Below, piece by piece: positions 47,216-59,739 of a stretch of DNA of 64,000 bases. Source of the stretch: Odontocerum albicorne (taxonomy: Eukaryota > Arthropoda > Insecta > Trichoptera > Odontoceridae). The translations under genes were made by a program, and so were the position numbers. Location: the NCBI GenBank assembly GCA_949825065.1, contig OX463842.1, positions 29,737,475 to 29,801,474 of the forward strand. Direction: 5' to 3'. Numbering within the stretch: the stretch's first letter is position 1; every line of letters begins with the position of its first letter. A model generated the notes under the pieces. The model was not told where the DNA came from and did no database searches. It saw nothing but the letters and a program-made list of their open reading frames with translations.

Positions 47216-47640
47216 TTATGTATCATACTTTCAAAAATCACTGCTTCTCTGTTGGCGATTATGAAGGTCAGAAGACAACTTATCTATCGCCTATCAGTTG
47301 ATCTAATCTCATACCGCCTGTATTTAATCAATATGTCAGATACAATTCATATTTCTTAGGTTTTAAATAAAAACAAGTTGTGATATTTCGATGTTTTTTT
47401 TAAACACAGCGATTTTTAGAAATCAATGATTGCCTTAATAATTACTTGACATCCAAACTGAAACGGTTTCAAACTGTAACAAGTGGGAAATGGCAGATGT
47501 ACATAGATGTTGCATGAGTTTAGATCTAGAGAACAACCCGTTGAGTACGATAATTCGCGATGAATGTTTGACGAGGCTCGTATGTAACGGTTTTGCGAAA
47601 CCACAAGAGAAACCTTCATTTAATGATTGACTAGCCAGGA
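47216..47640. other. AT-rich non-coding stretch
   Basis: Nothing recognised. Confidence 0.4.
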
Positions 47641-47790
47641 GTCTTGTAATAAGAGGAAGTGGGATGGGTTAGTTTGAAAAATAGTAGAATTTATTAGATA
47701 AACTAGAAACAAAAGAATGGGATTGGCTAGTTGGAACATTAATATAATTGATTAGATTGCTTGGGATGAGCTAGTTTTATAATTTAAATG
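47641..47790. repeat. Degenerate tandem repeat, about 58-bp unit, three copies
   Basis: The words GGGAT.GG.TAGTTTGAA and ATTAGATNA.CTAG/TTG recur three times (GGGATGGGTTAGTTTGAA, GGGATTGGCTAGTTGGAA, GGGATGAGCTAGTTTTAT). Confidence 0.5.
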
Positions 47791-47837
47791 TGTCATGTAT
47801 TAAGTATATTTAATATTCCAATCAGTACAGTGATAAT

Positions 47838-47885
47838 TTATATGACCTAGTTGGCAAGACATTTTATTTCTATCCGAGTTTCAAA
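47838..47885 (+). repeat. SINE head fragment
   Basis: ATATGACCTAGTTGGCAAGA then CATTTTATTTCTATCCGAGT, resembling the tRNA-like head of the SINE at 22-222. No body follows. Confidence 0.35.
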
Positions 47886-50800
47886 AAAAATAAAACAAAA
47901 CAGCTCATACATGGTAAAATTTTGGGCTCTTTTGTTTTATTATTTTTGAAACTGGTTTGGTAATAATACTTGATAGATTAGATTTCATCGGTTGATTATA
48001 TACAAAAATATATGAAATTAAAGCTTGCTCTAAAAACTTAACTGAATAATTGATAGAACGTGGTATTTTTCGATCGTCTTATTGACTCAATGCTGTTTGT
48101 TTTGAATATTTGCATTAAAAGAAACAAAACAATTCGCAAGTTGAAATAAACGTATATTTTCGATTTTGCGTAATACGAAAATATTTCAATTTGTTGACCT
48201 TTCCTATGAAGAAATGTTCGAATGGTATTTAATTATTTTTAAAGCACATCTCTTCAGGTGAAGATATTTTATTGTGTATTTCAAATGGAAAGCAGATGTT
48301 TTCAGTTCCCAACCATTTTAATATTTCAGCGGACTAATTTATGAATGAATTTAGAAAGGTTTCGCTGTCTCGAGCAGGTAAATATTTTATCACAATTAAG
48401 ATGTTAAAAGAATCCTGGTTGAAATTTCTTTCTCCCTGAATTTTTTTTTCGCCAAAGTGAAAGAGCAAATTTTATGAGGTAAAAGTTCAAATAATCCATT
48501 GATAAAGGTAGGAAAATTTAACGAAAATTTAAAAAAAATTATCTAAAAGATATGTCACTATTACATTTTATTATTTTATTGATATTTAGTTACATCCATT
48601 AGATCTAGGCTTTATGACCATATCACATTGTACAAGAAAATTAATTAAAAGCATGATCGACATTTGAACGTCTATTTTTTGTTTAAAATCGTTAACTTGA
48701 CCGAAAGCGTTCATCATAGTTCCGATCACGGACTTACGATACGCTTCAATGGAGAATACTTAACGTTCTTTCTTCTCCATGTAATCCATTAATATCCATG
48801 TTCTAAGACTAGCTACCAAATATCGTAAAAAATATTCATTGTTGTATTTAAAAATGTGACTTACGAAAAAATCACATCTTTCCGACAAAATATTGTGTTT
48901 TTAATTATAAATAAATAAGTTACCCTCCTTTTCCTCCCTTTGTGACAATTTGAAATTATTGGTTATGATTTATTTTTCATTTATTTCTTTCCTACGTTTT
49001 TTTTTGTTTTTTTAGTTTTTATTTTCTTTACTATTTCTGATTAAAGAAAAAAACTTTGTGACCAAGCTATGTATGTAACTATAGTCAAATATACGTCACT
49101 CTTGTGTGGTTAATTTGAAGAGCTTGTCATGTTGCAATAAACTCTTAGATGTTATTTAGCGCAGTAAATAACGTGTCACATATAGAAAAAATTTTAAGAA
49201 TATTTTAATTTCATAAATAATGTTACTGCATTATTACTGTCCTCAAATAATTATTTTCATAAAAGTTGTTTTCATTAAATGCGTACATTTTTCAACTTAT
49301 AATAAAGTTTTTTATTATTTGCAATAATAAAAATATTTCGTTCAATTTTTAAGAACCTGAGAAAAAGCATAGTAACATACTGTGCAAGCTCTTCTAATTT
49401 ATATCCAATCATAAAAGAAAATGACAATCTAAAAATAAATAGTGAGAAGCTTGTTTCTATAGTAAACCTACACAAAACTAAACATTTAGTTTTAGATTCT
49501 CATTAATTTTCTTATTTTAGTGGTCAAAATAACTTCAAGAGTGGTTTCGTTGCTATAATATAGCATACCTTAAAATGTGTCAACTTAAGAGACTTGAAAT
49601 ATTGCGTAGAAAACGAATCTACAAGTACATATAAAAACAGTGAAGAAATTATATTATCCTTTATCTTATTTATTATCATTAATATTCTGAATGCACACAA
49701 AAATCTCTCTTGGCGTTCAACGAACCCCCAAAAAAATGGGCGATAAGATTCGTTAACAGGAGCACAGAAGTCACGTGGAGATTATTAAGTGGTCCATTTG
49801 GACAGGGACGGTTCACGATATATCAGATATTTAATATTTTTTTTTGTTTAATATTTTCAAGCATCAATCAATCTATCGAAATTATTTTCCGTCGCTAACT
49901 TTCCACAATCAGCATATGTTTCAACTTTAATTAATGTTTCTATCTGTTGTTTTCCACCTTTTTTTTTAAATTTTACACGTTTTGTATATTAAACAATCTG
50001 GCGAGGTTATTACTTAAGTAGATATTAAGTGCTAAGTGAAAGACAATATACATTATAAATATAGACATTCCCAAAGAAAAATAATATAAAAATTTAAAAG
50101 AGAAATACAGTACTTACAAATATAGAAGAATGCCATGGATAACATAAAAAAGGTAAAAAAACACTCTTACTGACAACTAATATTCTTATCGCTTTAACTC
50201 CCCGTGTAAAACATGCAGAGGCAACGTATTCCCTCCACCTTACTGTATCCCTTGCAACCAGCCTTATTTCCTACTTAGTGATGTTGGCCATCTAAGAGCT
50301 CCATCGAGTACTATCGGTAGATAGTTTTTAATGATCTACCAGAGCGGCGGAAGCAAACAAGTTTGAAAAATAGACAACTGAGGCAAGGGAATTCTGTTAA
50401 AGTCTTTTGAGACTCCTTTCCTTGACCATCTGTGCAATGAGGGGCTGCTGCGTTTCTTACCTCATCACTTTCATTATCGAAGAAAGGTAGCATTTTTAAG
50501 TTGCTGTTTGAATTTCCCTAATGAGGATATGATTTTATTGTAAGTTGTTAGTAAAAAAACAAATTTTATGAAGATAAAAACGAAAACATACCTAAAGGAA
50601 AATAATCGACTAACTGTTTCAAAATAAATTTCAATGGTGTACAAAATATAGATAAATGTGTTCAAATGTATTCTCTAAATACACAAACCTTATATATCTT
50701 TCTACGTGGTTAGAAGAAATTGCAATATGGGGATAAAATAAGTCCGCCAAGTATAATTTTATGTGACTTAAATGTAATATTCATTAACAATTATAAATAA

Positions 50801-50995
50801 ATAAATAATAGGTTTATTGATAGCAATATAGTATGTACAGACTATATTTGAATAACACTTCTAAAACACATAAATTGCAGATAATACATTAAATACAAAA
50901 GCTATTACGCAAGAAACTAAAGTTCCCATTGCAAGGCAACACTGAAATATAAAAATATATTTTAAACTAAATAACACTTACTCGAATTAAGACGA
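47886..50995. other. AT-rich non-coding stretch
   Basis: No gene was found. 50,200-50,480 is GC-richer and unassigned. Short frames have no motif. Confidence 0.35.
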
Positions 50996-51050
50996 CTAGT
51001 TTCAAGAGATAATTGTCTCTTCTTCAAGGCACAACATAAACTTATCTAAC
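50996..51050 (-). repeat. Repeat end with a hammerhead-like stem
   Basis: Minus strand CTTGAAGAAGAGACAATTAT then CTCTTGAAACTAGTCGTC: a perfect AGAGA/TCTCT stem followed by TGAAAC. It resembles the motif at 55,044-55,073 but the first core block is altered (UUGAAGA in place of CUGANGA). Confidence 0.35.
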
Positions 51051-52269
51051 AAATACGTAACTTTCTTAGTATATTATATAATACCATACAATATGAATCG
51101 ATAACGATAGAAAATACTCCAGTGAGAGAAAAGGAAACGAAAGAGATTATTTATGATGCTATAAATAGATCAAACGGTGGGAGAATAAGATAGGGAGAAC
51201 ATAGTCAATAATGAACTCTTATCAACATCTAATTGACATTCAATAACTATATTACTGATAAAATTTTAAGTCAAAAAAATATGGTGCCATAAAGTGATTA
51301 TGGATTAAAAATAAACCAAGCTCACTTGACATAAAGAAACTGGTGCGATTTTTTTTTATTGAGAGTTCATAACACTTGTAATCTTTAGTCCTATTATATT
51401 TTAAACTTTTGGCAGACGCCATCCCTGGAAATTTCTTAGTAAATATAGAATGAAGTAGTCCATAAATGTGTGCTTCAAGTGGATTTTAAACGCTCGCTTT
51501 GAAGTTGTTCCATTCAAATTCAAATTATAAAGTCGTAAACATATTTCTTAGTATTTTTTTTCATTTTTCGGAGGAAAGCTCGCATAGTCGTATATAAAAT
51601 TTAAAAAAAATTTTCATGAAAGAGACTGAGAGGTAGAAATTATTTAAGAAAGAACCTTTAGCGCTGTTATGTAATTAAATTACTCGGGGAGTGAAACAAA
51701 AATTAATTTTATACAGCTACTAAGTGTCGGTCGAACAAAAAAAATCAAATGAATCAAGGTCAGAAAGTAAAATACGGAACATACTTAATCCAATGACATC
51801 AAATTATTAGGAAAAAAATAGTAATAATGTTTAAAAATAGCGTAATGACAACAGTGACAATATTATTCATGCCTCTCTGTGAAGTGACTCAATTATACCT
51901 ATAAAGTTTATTAAATATTAAAATTTTGAATTTATCCATCAATATGTGGAAGATATCGATATCAGATAATTCAATATATAAGGTCATTCCGTGTACCAGT
52001 GGTGATGCTCTTAAGATGTAAGTTAGTGAATACGGCACCGAAAACAGTCTTAATTCATGATGGCGTTAATTGTCGGGTACGTAAAACCAAAGTCTGTGAA
52101 TAAATAAAGGTTTGGCTATTTTTCCAGTTAGCAATTTGTATATGTGTAAACATGTGCGTAATATCATTTTAATATAAGGTGTAATATTCAAGCATACCCA
52201 TTAAAAAAATATGTGATATAGACAATTTAAAATCAATATACTTTGTAATAAAGGTGTCGCAGAAATCTT
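51051..52269. other. AT-rich non-coding stretch
   Basis: Nothing recognised. Confidence 0.4.
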
Positions 52270-53700
52270 TTTTGAACTTGCTCAACTATAAGGGAATTGT
52301 GGATTCCTCTTGGGTTCCAAATTATTGTGCTGCACTCTTATCTACCGTGAACCAGTGAATTGTAAAGATATTCATAACAGCGCCACCATCAAACGCCCTA
52401 GAGATTCATATCACAAATCCCAGAAGTTTACTGGCAGTTTACTGGCAGATAAACACATATTCTCGATATGATAACCTAATTTATATTTACTGTTGAACAT
52501 GATGTCAAGGTATTTGATAGTGTCGACACGCACGATGTGCTAATCATCAATTAAGTACTGCTGGGTCCCAGCTCTTGACAAATTCATAAGCTTACATTCA
52601 AGACCAGCTTATTGGTCTCACTCCAATTTCAGACACCATTCAGTCGATCTGGAGTTCCATATAGTCTTGAAGAGAATCAATTTGTTTAAATAGTTTTAAA
52701 TTATCGGAAAACAGTAAGTTCTTGGAATGCCTGATAACTCGACCGATATAATAGTTGAAAATTAAAAACAATGTCGAACTGAGATCGGAACATTGCGGAG
52801 CACCGGATTGTATAACAAAATATTCAGATTAGAATATATAATAAGAAACAAACTGGTATCCTTTAGACAAATAGTATGTGAAAAGTTGTAAAAAACAGCA
52901 CTGAATATCCTAGAAATAAAAACAGTAAATTCCATTAAGATGGACTCAGTTGATTTGCCACGTCGGTCGTGTTGCTCATCAACAACGTGGCAATCTATGT
53001 GTGATCTTAACACACGATCGACTGGCTAACGAAAAGAGTATGGCAACGAGCCTGAAGTTTGTAACATTTTCCATAGAACCACTTTTAAGTATGGGTACTC
53101 GAGCTATTTTCCATTCACTCGGGAAAATATCAAAACTTGAAAGATTAAGCTGAAAATGTGTGCAAGAAATGCTGATAAACACAAATTGCATGATTTTATG
53201 AAGAATGTGGGTGTGCCATCGGGTCCAACCATCTCAATGTTCTTTACATTGTTAAAGAGAGTTTTGACAACATTTTCATTTGCTGATTCAGAAGAGTTGT
53301 TGTGGTAAGTGTTTCCACAAACAAAACTATTTTAGTCCTCTCTATAGACATTCAAGAAAATGTGAGCAAAAGTAGTCGAGATATCCGAGTTTTGATACTG
53401 AATTTTATCCCACTGAATCATTTTGGAGATTTTGGATCCCTCACTAACATATATAATATTTGATTCGAGCACATGTATTTAGTCACCATATGCTAACCCA
53501 ACAACATATTTCAATTGAGCTCTGAAAGATTTAAATTATTCATAATATGATTTGTTGCCAGTAACTTACCATTATCAGTTATAAGAAATCTTAAGTTAAT
53601 TGTCTTTGACAATATCGTGAACAAACCATTAAGGGTGTCGCTATTTTTGCAAGGAAAAAGGTTTCACAGGAATGTATTTGTCAAATAAAGAATAAATTTG
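52270..53700 (-). pseudogene. Jockey-like LINE reverse transcriptase relic
   Basis: Minus-strand pieces appear in polymerase order. First VGPDGTPTFFIK (about 53,230), then FPSEWKIARVPILKSGSMEN followed by VTNFR (about 53,080-53,130; the family has SEWK.A.V.PIFKSG...NYRP). Next DEQHDRRGKSTESILMEFTV (about 52,925-52,990; family QHGF..GRST..NL..F), VIQSGAPQCSDLSSTLFLIF (family GVPQGS.LGPLLF), LLFSDNLKLFK (the FADDLK catalytic motif with the second Asp changed to Asn), and finally a KYL.I.F.SKLK-like block. Numerous stops and shifts. The endonuclease part right of 53,330 is not recognisable. Inactive. Confidence 0.85.
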
Positions 53701-54280
53701 AACAATAAAATATACCATTTCATTTACATCGGAAATATTGTAGAATGTTTTCTAATTAACATTAAGTATATTTGCATATAAGGAGTGAAAATCGTTTCTA
53801 TTAAAAATACCACTTCTATCTTTCCAGTGTGATGAAATTTTTCGACAACTTTCTCTCCTCACAATTGTTACAAAAAGTAGTAACGAACTCCAGAGCAGGA
53901 TGGCGAACGTCCACCAAAGGAAATTTGCAATGATATACAGATGTACCCGAGGAATGGACTATGACCATCAGGAATATGAACTAGGACCATCATCATATTA
54001 ATCAGTAGAGCATGGCTCCGATATGTCTTGTTTTCATCACTATTATTTAGTCCTACAATGTAGAATAGATCTTAGATCCCTGCAGGATGCTCTATGCCAC
54101 TTATCTCGCTGTGTCATGCATACGGTATAAAAGCCCAAACCTTTTCTTGTTTATTATACTTACTTAAAATAGTTATCGCACGTTACAATTTTAGGTTTTA
54201 TAAATAATAATTAAGGAAAACTTTTATTTTTTAGAGTTTTTACGTAACATAAAAAATGAAGTATGAATAATACATGTTTT
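53701..54280. other. Non-coding stretch, possibly remnant LINE
   Basis: 53,870-54,130 is GC-richer and may be the decayed 5' part of the LINE to its left. No motif could be confirmed. Confidence 0.35.
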
Positions 54281-54645
54281 TTGAAGAGCTCAAAGATAAT
54301 TCGCTGAATTAGCCAAATAATCATCCAAATTTCTTTCCATTATTCTTTCAAACTTCTCCGTCGGACCGGACGCATAATGGTGTGGTTAATTTAATAATAA
54401 ACTACTTTATTTAAAGAACTCAAAGATAATTCACTGAATAAACAAATTATTCTACAAATTGTTTTTTTATTCATCTTTCAAACTTCTCCATCGGACCGGG
54501 AGCACAATGGTGTAGCTAGTTAAATACTAAACGGCTTTATTTAAAGAACACAAATATAATTCGCTGAATAACCAAATTGATCGACCAAATATGTTTTTAT
54601 TATATATTTAAACTTAATATTAAACGACTTCATTTTATAGTCAAT
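54281..54645. repeat. Tandem repeat, about 128-bp unit, 2.8 copies
   Basis: AAGAACTCAAAGATAATTC.CTGAATAA starts units near 54,285, 54,414 and 54,542. The first two share CTTTCAAACTTCTCC(G/A)TCGG then ACCGG..GCA.AATGGTGT. The third is truncated and AT-rich. Confidence 0.8.
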
Positions 54646-55009
54646 GTTTTATATTAAAAAGAAATAGGTAAAAAAGTGATGATCTCGAAACATAAAAGTG
54701 ATTTTAAAAAAATGTATGATTATAAAGGAATGTAAGAAATATAATTCTTTCGTATTATATTAAAAAAACTGAATGATAGTGACAATGATTATTCAAATAA
54801 TTTATTTTAAATGTTATAAATTTGAGATGTAACTTTTGGTACCAAAGAAATCAAGGAATGAACAGTTCTTAAACATTGAATGTTTTAAATTTCTCACTTT
54901 TGTGTTTCACACAAATATAACATTTTCTGCAATGCCTGTATCCGAGTCATCTAAAAAAATAAATTGTCACTTGTGTTCTGCACTAGTTTAAAATATTTTT
55001 CGGATTTGT
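54646..55009. other. AT-rich non-coding stretch
   Basis: Nothing recognised. Confidence 0.4.
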
Positions 55010-55110
55010 TGCCGTGTTGAGTTGACTTAAATGATGGCCGACATTTCGAAGGTGTTACAGCCTTCATCCTCAGGGTGACTTCAAAACCTTCGGTACTGTC
55101 TTTTGAGATG
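55010..55110 (-). ncRNA. Interspersed repeat end with a hammerhead-ribozyme-like core
   Basis: The minus strand contains CTGAGGA (55,073-55,067), one U, a perfect 5-bp stem GAAGG/CCTTC with loop CTGTAACA, then GAAA (55,047-55,044). That is the order of hammerhead core CUGANGA, stem II, GAAA. A third stem and cleavage site are not obvious. Hammerhead motifs are known in the terminal repeats of Penelope-like elements and some other retroelements. Whether this repeat belongs to them is inference. Confidence 0.35.
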
Positions 55111-55169
55111 CGTATCTGTATACTTCAATATATTTATTCAACTGTAATAAAGACTTAAGAAAGAGTTTG

Positions 55170-56095
55170 TAAAATCAAAAGTCATGATTATTGAAAAGGG
55201 TGAAAGGAAAAGTAAGTACGATATTTGGTTGAACAATAAAATATTAAAACGAGTCGAAGAAGTCTGATATTTGGGTAATATGTCCTCAAAGAAGTCTGAT
55301 ATTTGGGAAGTATGTCCTCAAAGAAGTCTGATATTTGTGAAGTATGTCCTCAAAGAAGTCTAATATTTGGGAAGTATGTCCTCAAAGAAGTCTGATATTT
55401 GGGTAGTATGTCCTCAAAGAAGTCTGATATTTGGGTAGTATGTCCTCAAAGAAGTCTGATATTTGGGAAGTATGTCCTCAAAGAAGTCTGATATTTGGTA
55501 AGTATGTCCTCAAAGGTGGAATGATATATTTAAGGTGAGTTAAACCAATATATAATATATTCAAATTAAACAAAGCCGGGATCTGCTTAAGTGATGATTC
55601 ACCACATTAATTAGTACCAAATTGATCTATGAGAGTAAAACGTGTGTGTGGAAAGTGAATGAAAGGAGAAGAGTAAATTCTGGAGAAACTCGTGCGCATA
55701 GAAGAATGTTTGGAGTGTGGATATATGACGGAATTAAACATGTAATCGTCAAGGATAAAAGTGAGCTAAACACTTATGTATTAAGTGTGATGAAAAATAA
55801 CAAGATGAGGTGGTTTGAAAACTTAAAACAGATGGGTGACAAAAGTTTGACTAAACAAATATATAATGCAATCATAAGTGAGAGCCATGGTAGAGGACGA
55901 CCGAGAAAATTATGATTGAACAAAGTTAATGAAATTCTGAAAGTAGGAAAGCTAAGAAGTAAGAGAAACAGAAGGAAATTTATGATAAAGTATATTAATG
56001 TGGAGGAGGAGAAGGAAGTATGTCGTGATATGAAAATTTAGCTATCCTCTCTGCCTTCTCCAATAGGAGAAATAGCATGATGGTGTGTATTTATA
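55170..56095 (+). pseudogene. RTE-like LINE fragment with an internal minisatellite
   Basis: Starts with KSKVMIIEKGERKSKYDIWL and KRVEEV.YLGNMSSK (the KTKVM.(F)ERGE...V..(F).YLGS.(F)(T/S).DG block just after the polymerase core), is interrupted by a 32-bp tandem array at 55,257-55,516, and resumes with LIYESKTCVWKVNERRRVNS, then MKNNKMRWFENLKQMGDKSL, then SHGRGRPRK and RNRRKFMIKYINVEEEKEVC. It ends in the family 3' signature CTGCCTTCTCCAATAGGAGA, then ATAGCATGATGGTG. A 97-codon frame (55,622-55,915) survives. Confidence 0.85.
55257..55516. repeat. Minisatellite, 8 x 32 bp, inside the LINE
   Basis: AGTCTGATATTTGGGAAGTA then TGTCCTCAAAGA repeats with a 32-base period from 55,261 to 55,485. Because 32 is not a multiple of three, the array destroys the LINE frame. 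The unit is the LINE's own V.YLGSMSSK sequence. Confidence 0.93.
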
Positions 56096-57884
56096 ATATG
56101 TAATGAAGACCTATTTTTATATTACCTAATAATTATATAATATTATTCGAAATTGTTCTACGTAGGCACATAAAAATTCCATGAATTTTTACTAGGCTGG
56201 TAATAACCACACCCTTAGGTTAGCCAGCAGAGATAAAACCATTTCACGGGGTTAAATCCGGTATTATTGGATAATCCACGCTAATTTCGTTTAGATTACA
56301 CTTTGCAAATGAGAGCTACGAGTAGTCGTACGAGTACATTTTCAGCGTTTCTGTCGTGTCGTGGCAAAATATAATAAAACCTATTTCATATCCATACAAA
56401 CTGGGCAAAACGTTTTTTTTATGATTTATGAGTAGGTATTTTAAGTTATGACATGCTTTTTCGTTTAGGCTAAATATTTCTATTGTATATACTCGTACAT
56501 AGGTATATTTTGTCAAATATCACATACACATATGAGTAAAAGGAAAAGACATATGTTATTAAAATTTTATCAAAAATTATTTTCTTTCTTTCCACGTATA
56601 TATGTTAGCTATTATTGTAATGATACATATATTGTTTTAATAACGAAGATATTGTTACCTGTGAGATCATCTTTTTGGTCTCGTGCTTCTGTGAGTCACG
56701 GTGTACTTCTGTATTAACAAATGCATTCAGTATCTATTATATTAGTAATCCTTTCTCTTAAATAATAACGTCTCAACACGATTTCGACCTCTGTGGCTCA
56801 CTTTGTACACTTGCCATTCACTTGCCATTCAGTCCAGAAGTTTCTTATTCAATACCTAATGTATACTTTGAAAAATGGCAGTCTATTTTTGTACTTAAGT
56901 CTTTTAAATCTTTCTAGTTGGTTGGAACCTTTATAGTTGGATACCTTTTTAAATAGTTGGAAGATATGCCCGACAGATTATTTTGTACTTTGTACAACCG
57001 AAGGTAACAGTCAAATTCCCGCTTTATTTCAATATCTCTTGTTTCCCGTTTTTCGAGATTCATACAGAACTTTAAAAAAAACATTGCTTTTAAGTTCGTT
57101 GATAAAAAAAACAAAGGAAAAAAATGTAACGAGAAACGGAACTCTAAAAGACCGTGTGGTGAAAAGATTCGCGATATGATTTAAATTACGAGTACGTACA
57201 AGAATATTTCCGGTGAGGATTATGTACAATTTAAAGTTTTCGAGTTATTTTCATGTTATTTATATCCAAGATTTTCTAGATAGCTTATCTTGCTTCTATT
57301 GTGAAACTTTATATACTATCTACTTGTCTTTGAACTTTGAAAATTTTGATTATTATCACTTTAATTGGTTTAGTTTTCTAACTTAGTTTTCTTGCAAGCA
57401 TAAATTAAGCCCTTATACGGATTCATTTCAGAAAAGTGAAATGTTATAAAAAATTATATACCATACACATACTGTAATGTGGACAACGCTATAATATAGC
57501 ACATACTCGTACACACACGCACATACTTTTTTTTTTTTATTCTTTCACGTTTATGAGAAAGTTTGTCTAAATGACACACTATCAATTCATGTGAGTATTT
57601 TGGAGTTGAATCGAGGGACAACGTTAGTAAATAGGAATGTAAAGCTTACTAGATAGTTGACTGCAACAATGGAATCGGGCCCCGGTGGGGAATCTACACC
57701 TTGTAAGCTTCTATAAGGATTTCACTTGCAACGAAGATTTTGGTTTACCTTGATCGTCTTATGTGAGGCCATGGATGCAGTGTACACGCATTGCGTAGGT
57801 AGGGTTTCATTGTTTCCCGTCGTGCTTATTGTGAAGTGTCCAATATATTCATTCCCAGAAAGACTGCAGGAAATTTATCGGGCT
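56096..57884. other. AT-rich non-coding stretch
   Basis: No gene was found. 57,640-57,880 is GC-richer and may be the body of the repeat ending at 57,960. Octamers TACTCGTA/TACGAGTA cluster here (56,317, 56,329, 56,490, 57,187, 57,504). Confidence 0.4.
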
Positions 57885-57960
57885 ACTTTTGAGGCTGAAT
57901 CATAGACAACAAATCCGAAAATCTAACTGCGAGGAGGAATCCATAAAGAGAAGAAGAAGA
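57885..57960 (+). repeat. Interspersed repeat, copy 3 of 3
   Basis: TGAATCATAGACAACAAATC, then CGAAAATCTAACTGCGAGGA and AAAGAGAAGAAGAAGAAAG, following the same word order as 24,498-24,565 and 29,396-29,462. Confidence 0.4.
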
Positions 57961-59739
57961 AAGATTGTACCCATTTCTAGGTGACTTTATAAAAGCTGTA
58001 TAAATATTAACAAATGAATATTAAAATACATCTATGCATAATTTAATCCTGATAAGAAGACTATAGTCCATTCCACCATTATGACTTTGTAAACAATGTT
58101 GCTGATCCCCGTCCAGTAATAATCTTTCTTAGCCTTTTTGCAATAAATCCTTCATCAAGCTTCAGTTTTTTAAACTCAATCAGTTTAAACTTCAATTTAC
58201 TGAAATGTATATTTATTGATAACACAGCAACAAAATTTTCATTAACAAAATGTCTTTCTAACATATGTAATTAAGGTTATTTATGTAAATATATTATAAG
58301 GTAAAACTTGGTTTGTACACAGGGTTCGGGTTTTTCTAGGATAATCGGATTGATGCCATGCTTACTTGGATCTACAGCATAATATTTCAATTAGAATTAA
58401 TTCCTTTAAAATGCCCATGTTAATATATTCAAATTCTTTTTTAAATGTATTTAAGTTTCTCTTTGTATAATATAAAAATTAAGGTCCTATACAATTTAAA
58501 GTCATTTTAACTCCAAATTTCTTCACAATCAACATTGAATATGTTCATCTAAATAGTTATTAAGAACTAAAATATTACAGTAGTTATATGGTAAATATTT
58601 TTGGGTATATTTACCCACGTAGCTAAGCTTTACCCACATGTGGACAAAGCCGTATTAGGAAACAGTGTCACTGACTAAATGAATAAAATATAGATTTTTT
58701 AAAGCGCTTACTTATAATTTTCCTAATGACCTTTTGAAATTAATTAGGCGTTTTTTTAAAGTGCCTCAAATCACTGTACTTTAAAAAAATAAGTATACCA
58801 TATTTAATATACAGAAAATTCTAATTCTCTTAATTAAGGGGCATTTGTTATTTAAGCCGTTTAATGTAAGTCACACGAGATAATACTAAATAGTCAGCTT
58901 TTGTGTTTGTCAATTATCCTTTTTATGCGAGTTGGTGAATGCGGAATAAAGCTGCGATGATACGAGTACCAGTGAAATCAATCAATTTGTCTATGGGCTG
59001 AGTGTGGCGCAGCGATGGTTATCCAGAGCTGAGGTAATAAACAAGTGCATTTTGTACAAAGCGTGAAGGGGCCAATTTTATTGGGGGGATTGTGAACTGA
59101 TTTTTTATTAGTTCAAATACTGTAAAAAAATATTAAAAATCTTTTTTAAAAAAATATTATTTGAAAGTAAAATATAAAAGATCATTTGAATTTCAGAGAC
59201 ATTTGGTCTTTGAAAGTTAAATTTTATTTTCACTCGAAACATTACAAAATAAATAGATATAAACCAAATGACATTTTTTTTAAATATAGCCATTAAATAA
59301 GATATTGATGTACAAATATGAGTTCTCAATTATATTGCAGTGTTGAACGTATGCATCATCTTTATGATACATCTCTATTAGCTCTAATATTTACGAGACG
59401 TATACCATACAGCCACTTTTCTTATCGGGGTTGCGGGTTTAATATCTGATGGCGATCAAACAACATATATAGATGAACTTTAAATAGGATTTTGATTGGT
59501 TTGACGAAATTAGAAAATATAAATTATCTCGCCGCATTCATTTTTGCCTCCGTTGCATTCGGAACTCCATTCTATTTGTCCTGAGGAAGCGGCAATGCAG
59601 TCTTATCCCCGGTAAGTTTTGAGTTTATCAAATTTGAAACAGGTCTTTAGCCTGAGAAATGGTCCTCGTTTATAGTGTGCCTCTTGAGGTTAAAGCCATG
59701 ACCAACTCCCTATACCAAGATTTAAGTGCTATGTAAATA
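57961..59739. other. AT-rich non-coding stretch
   Basis: No gene. 58,605-58,650 has a small imperfect inverted repeat (TATATTTACCCACGTAGC / ACCCACATGTGGACAAAG area). 58,990-59,095 is GC-richer and unassigned. Confidence 0.35.

Noticed and set aside
57520..57545. Poly-T run as a Pol III terminator
   Set aside because: No Pol III promoter or RNA is recognisable upstream on either strand.
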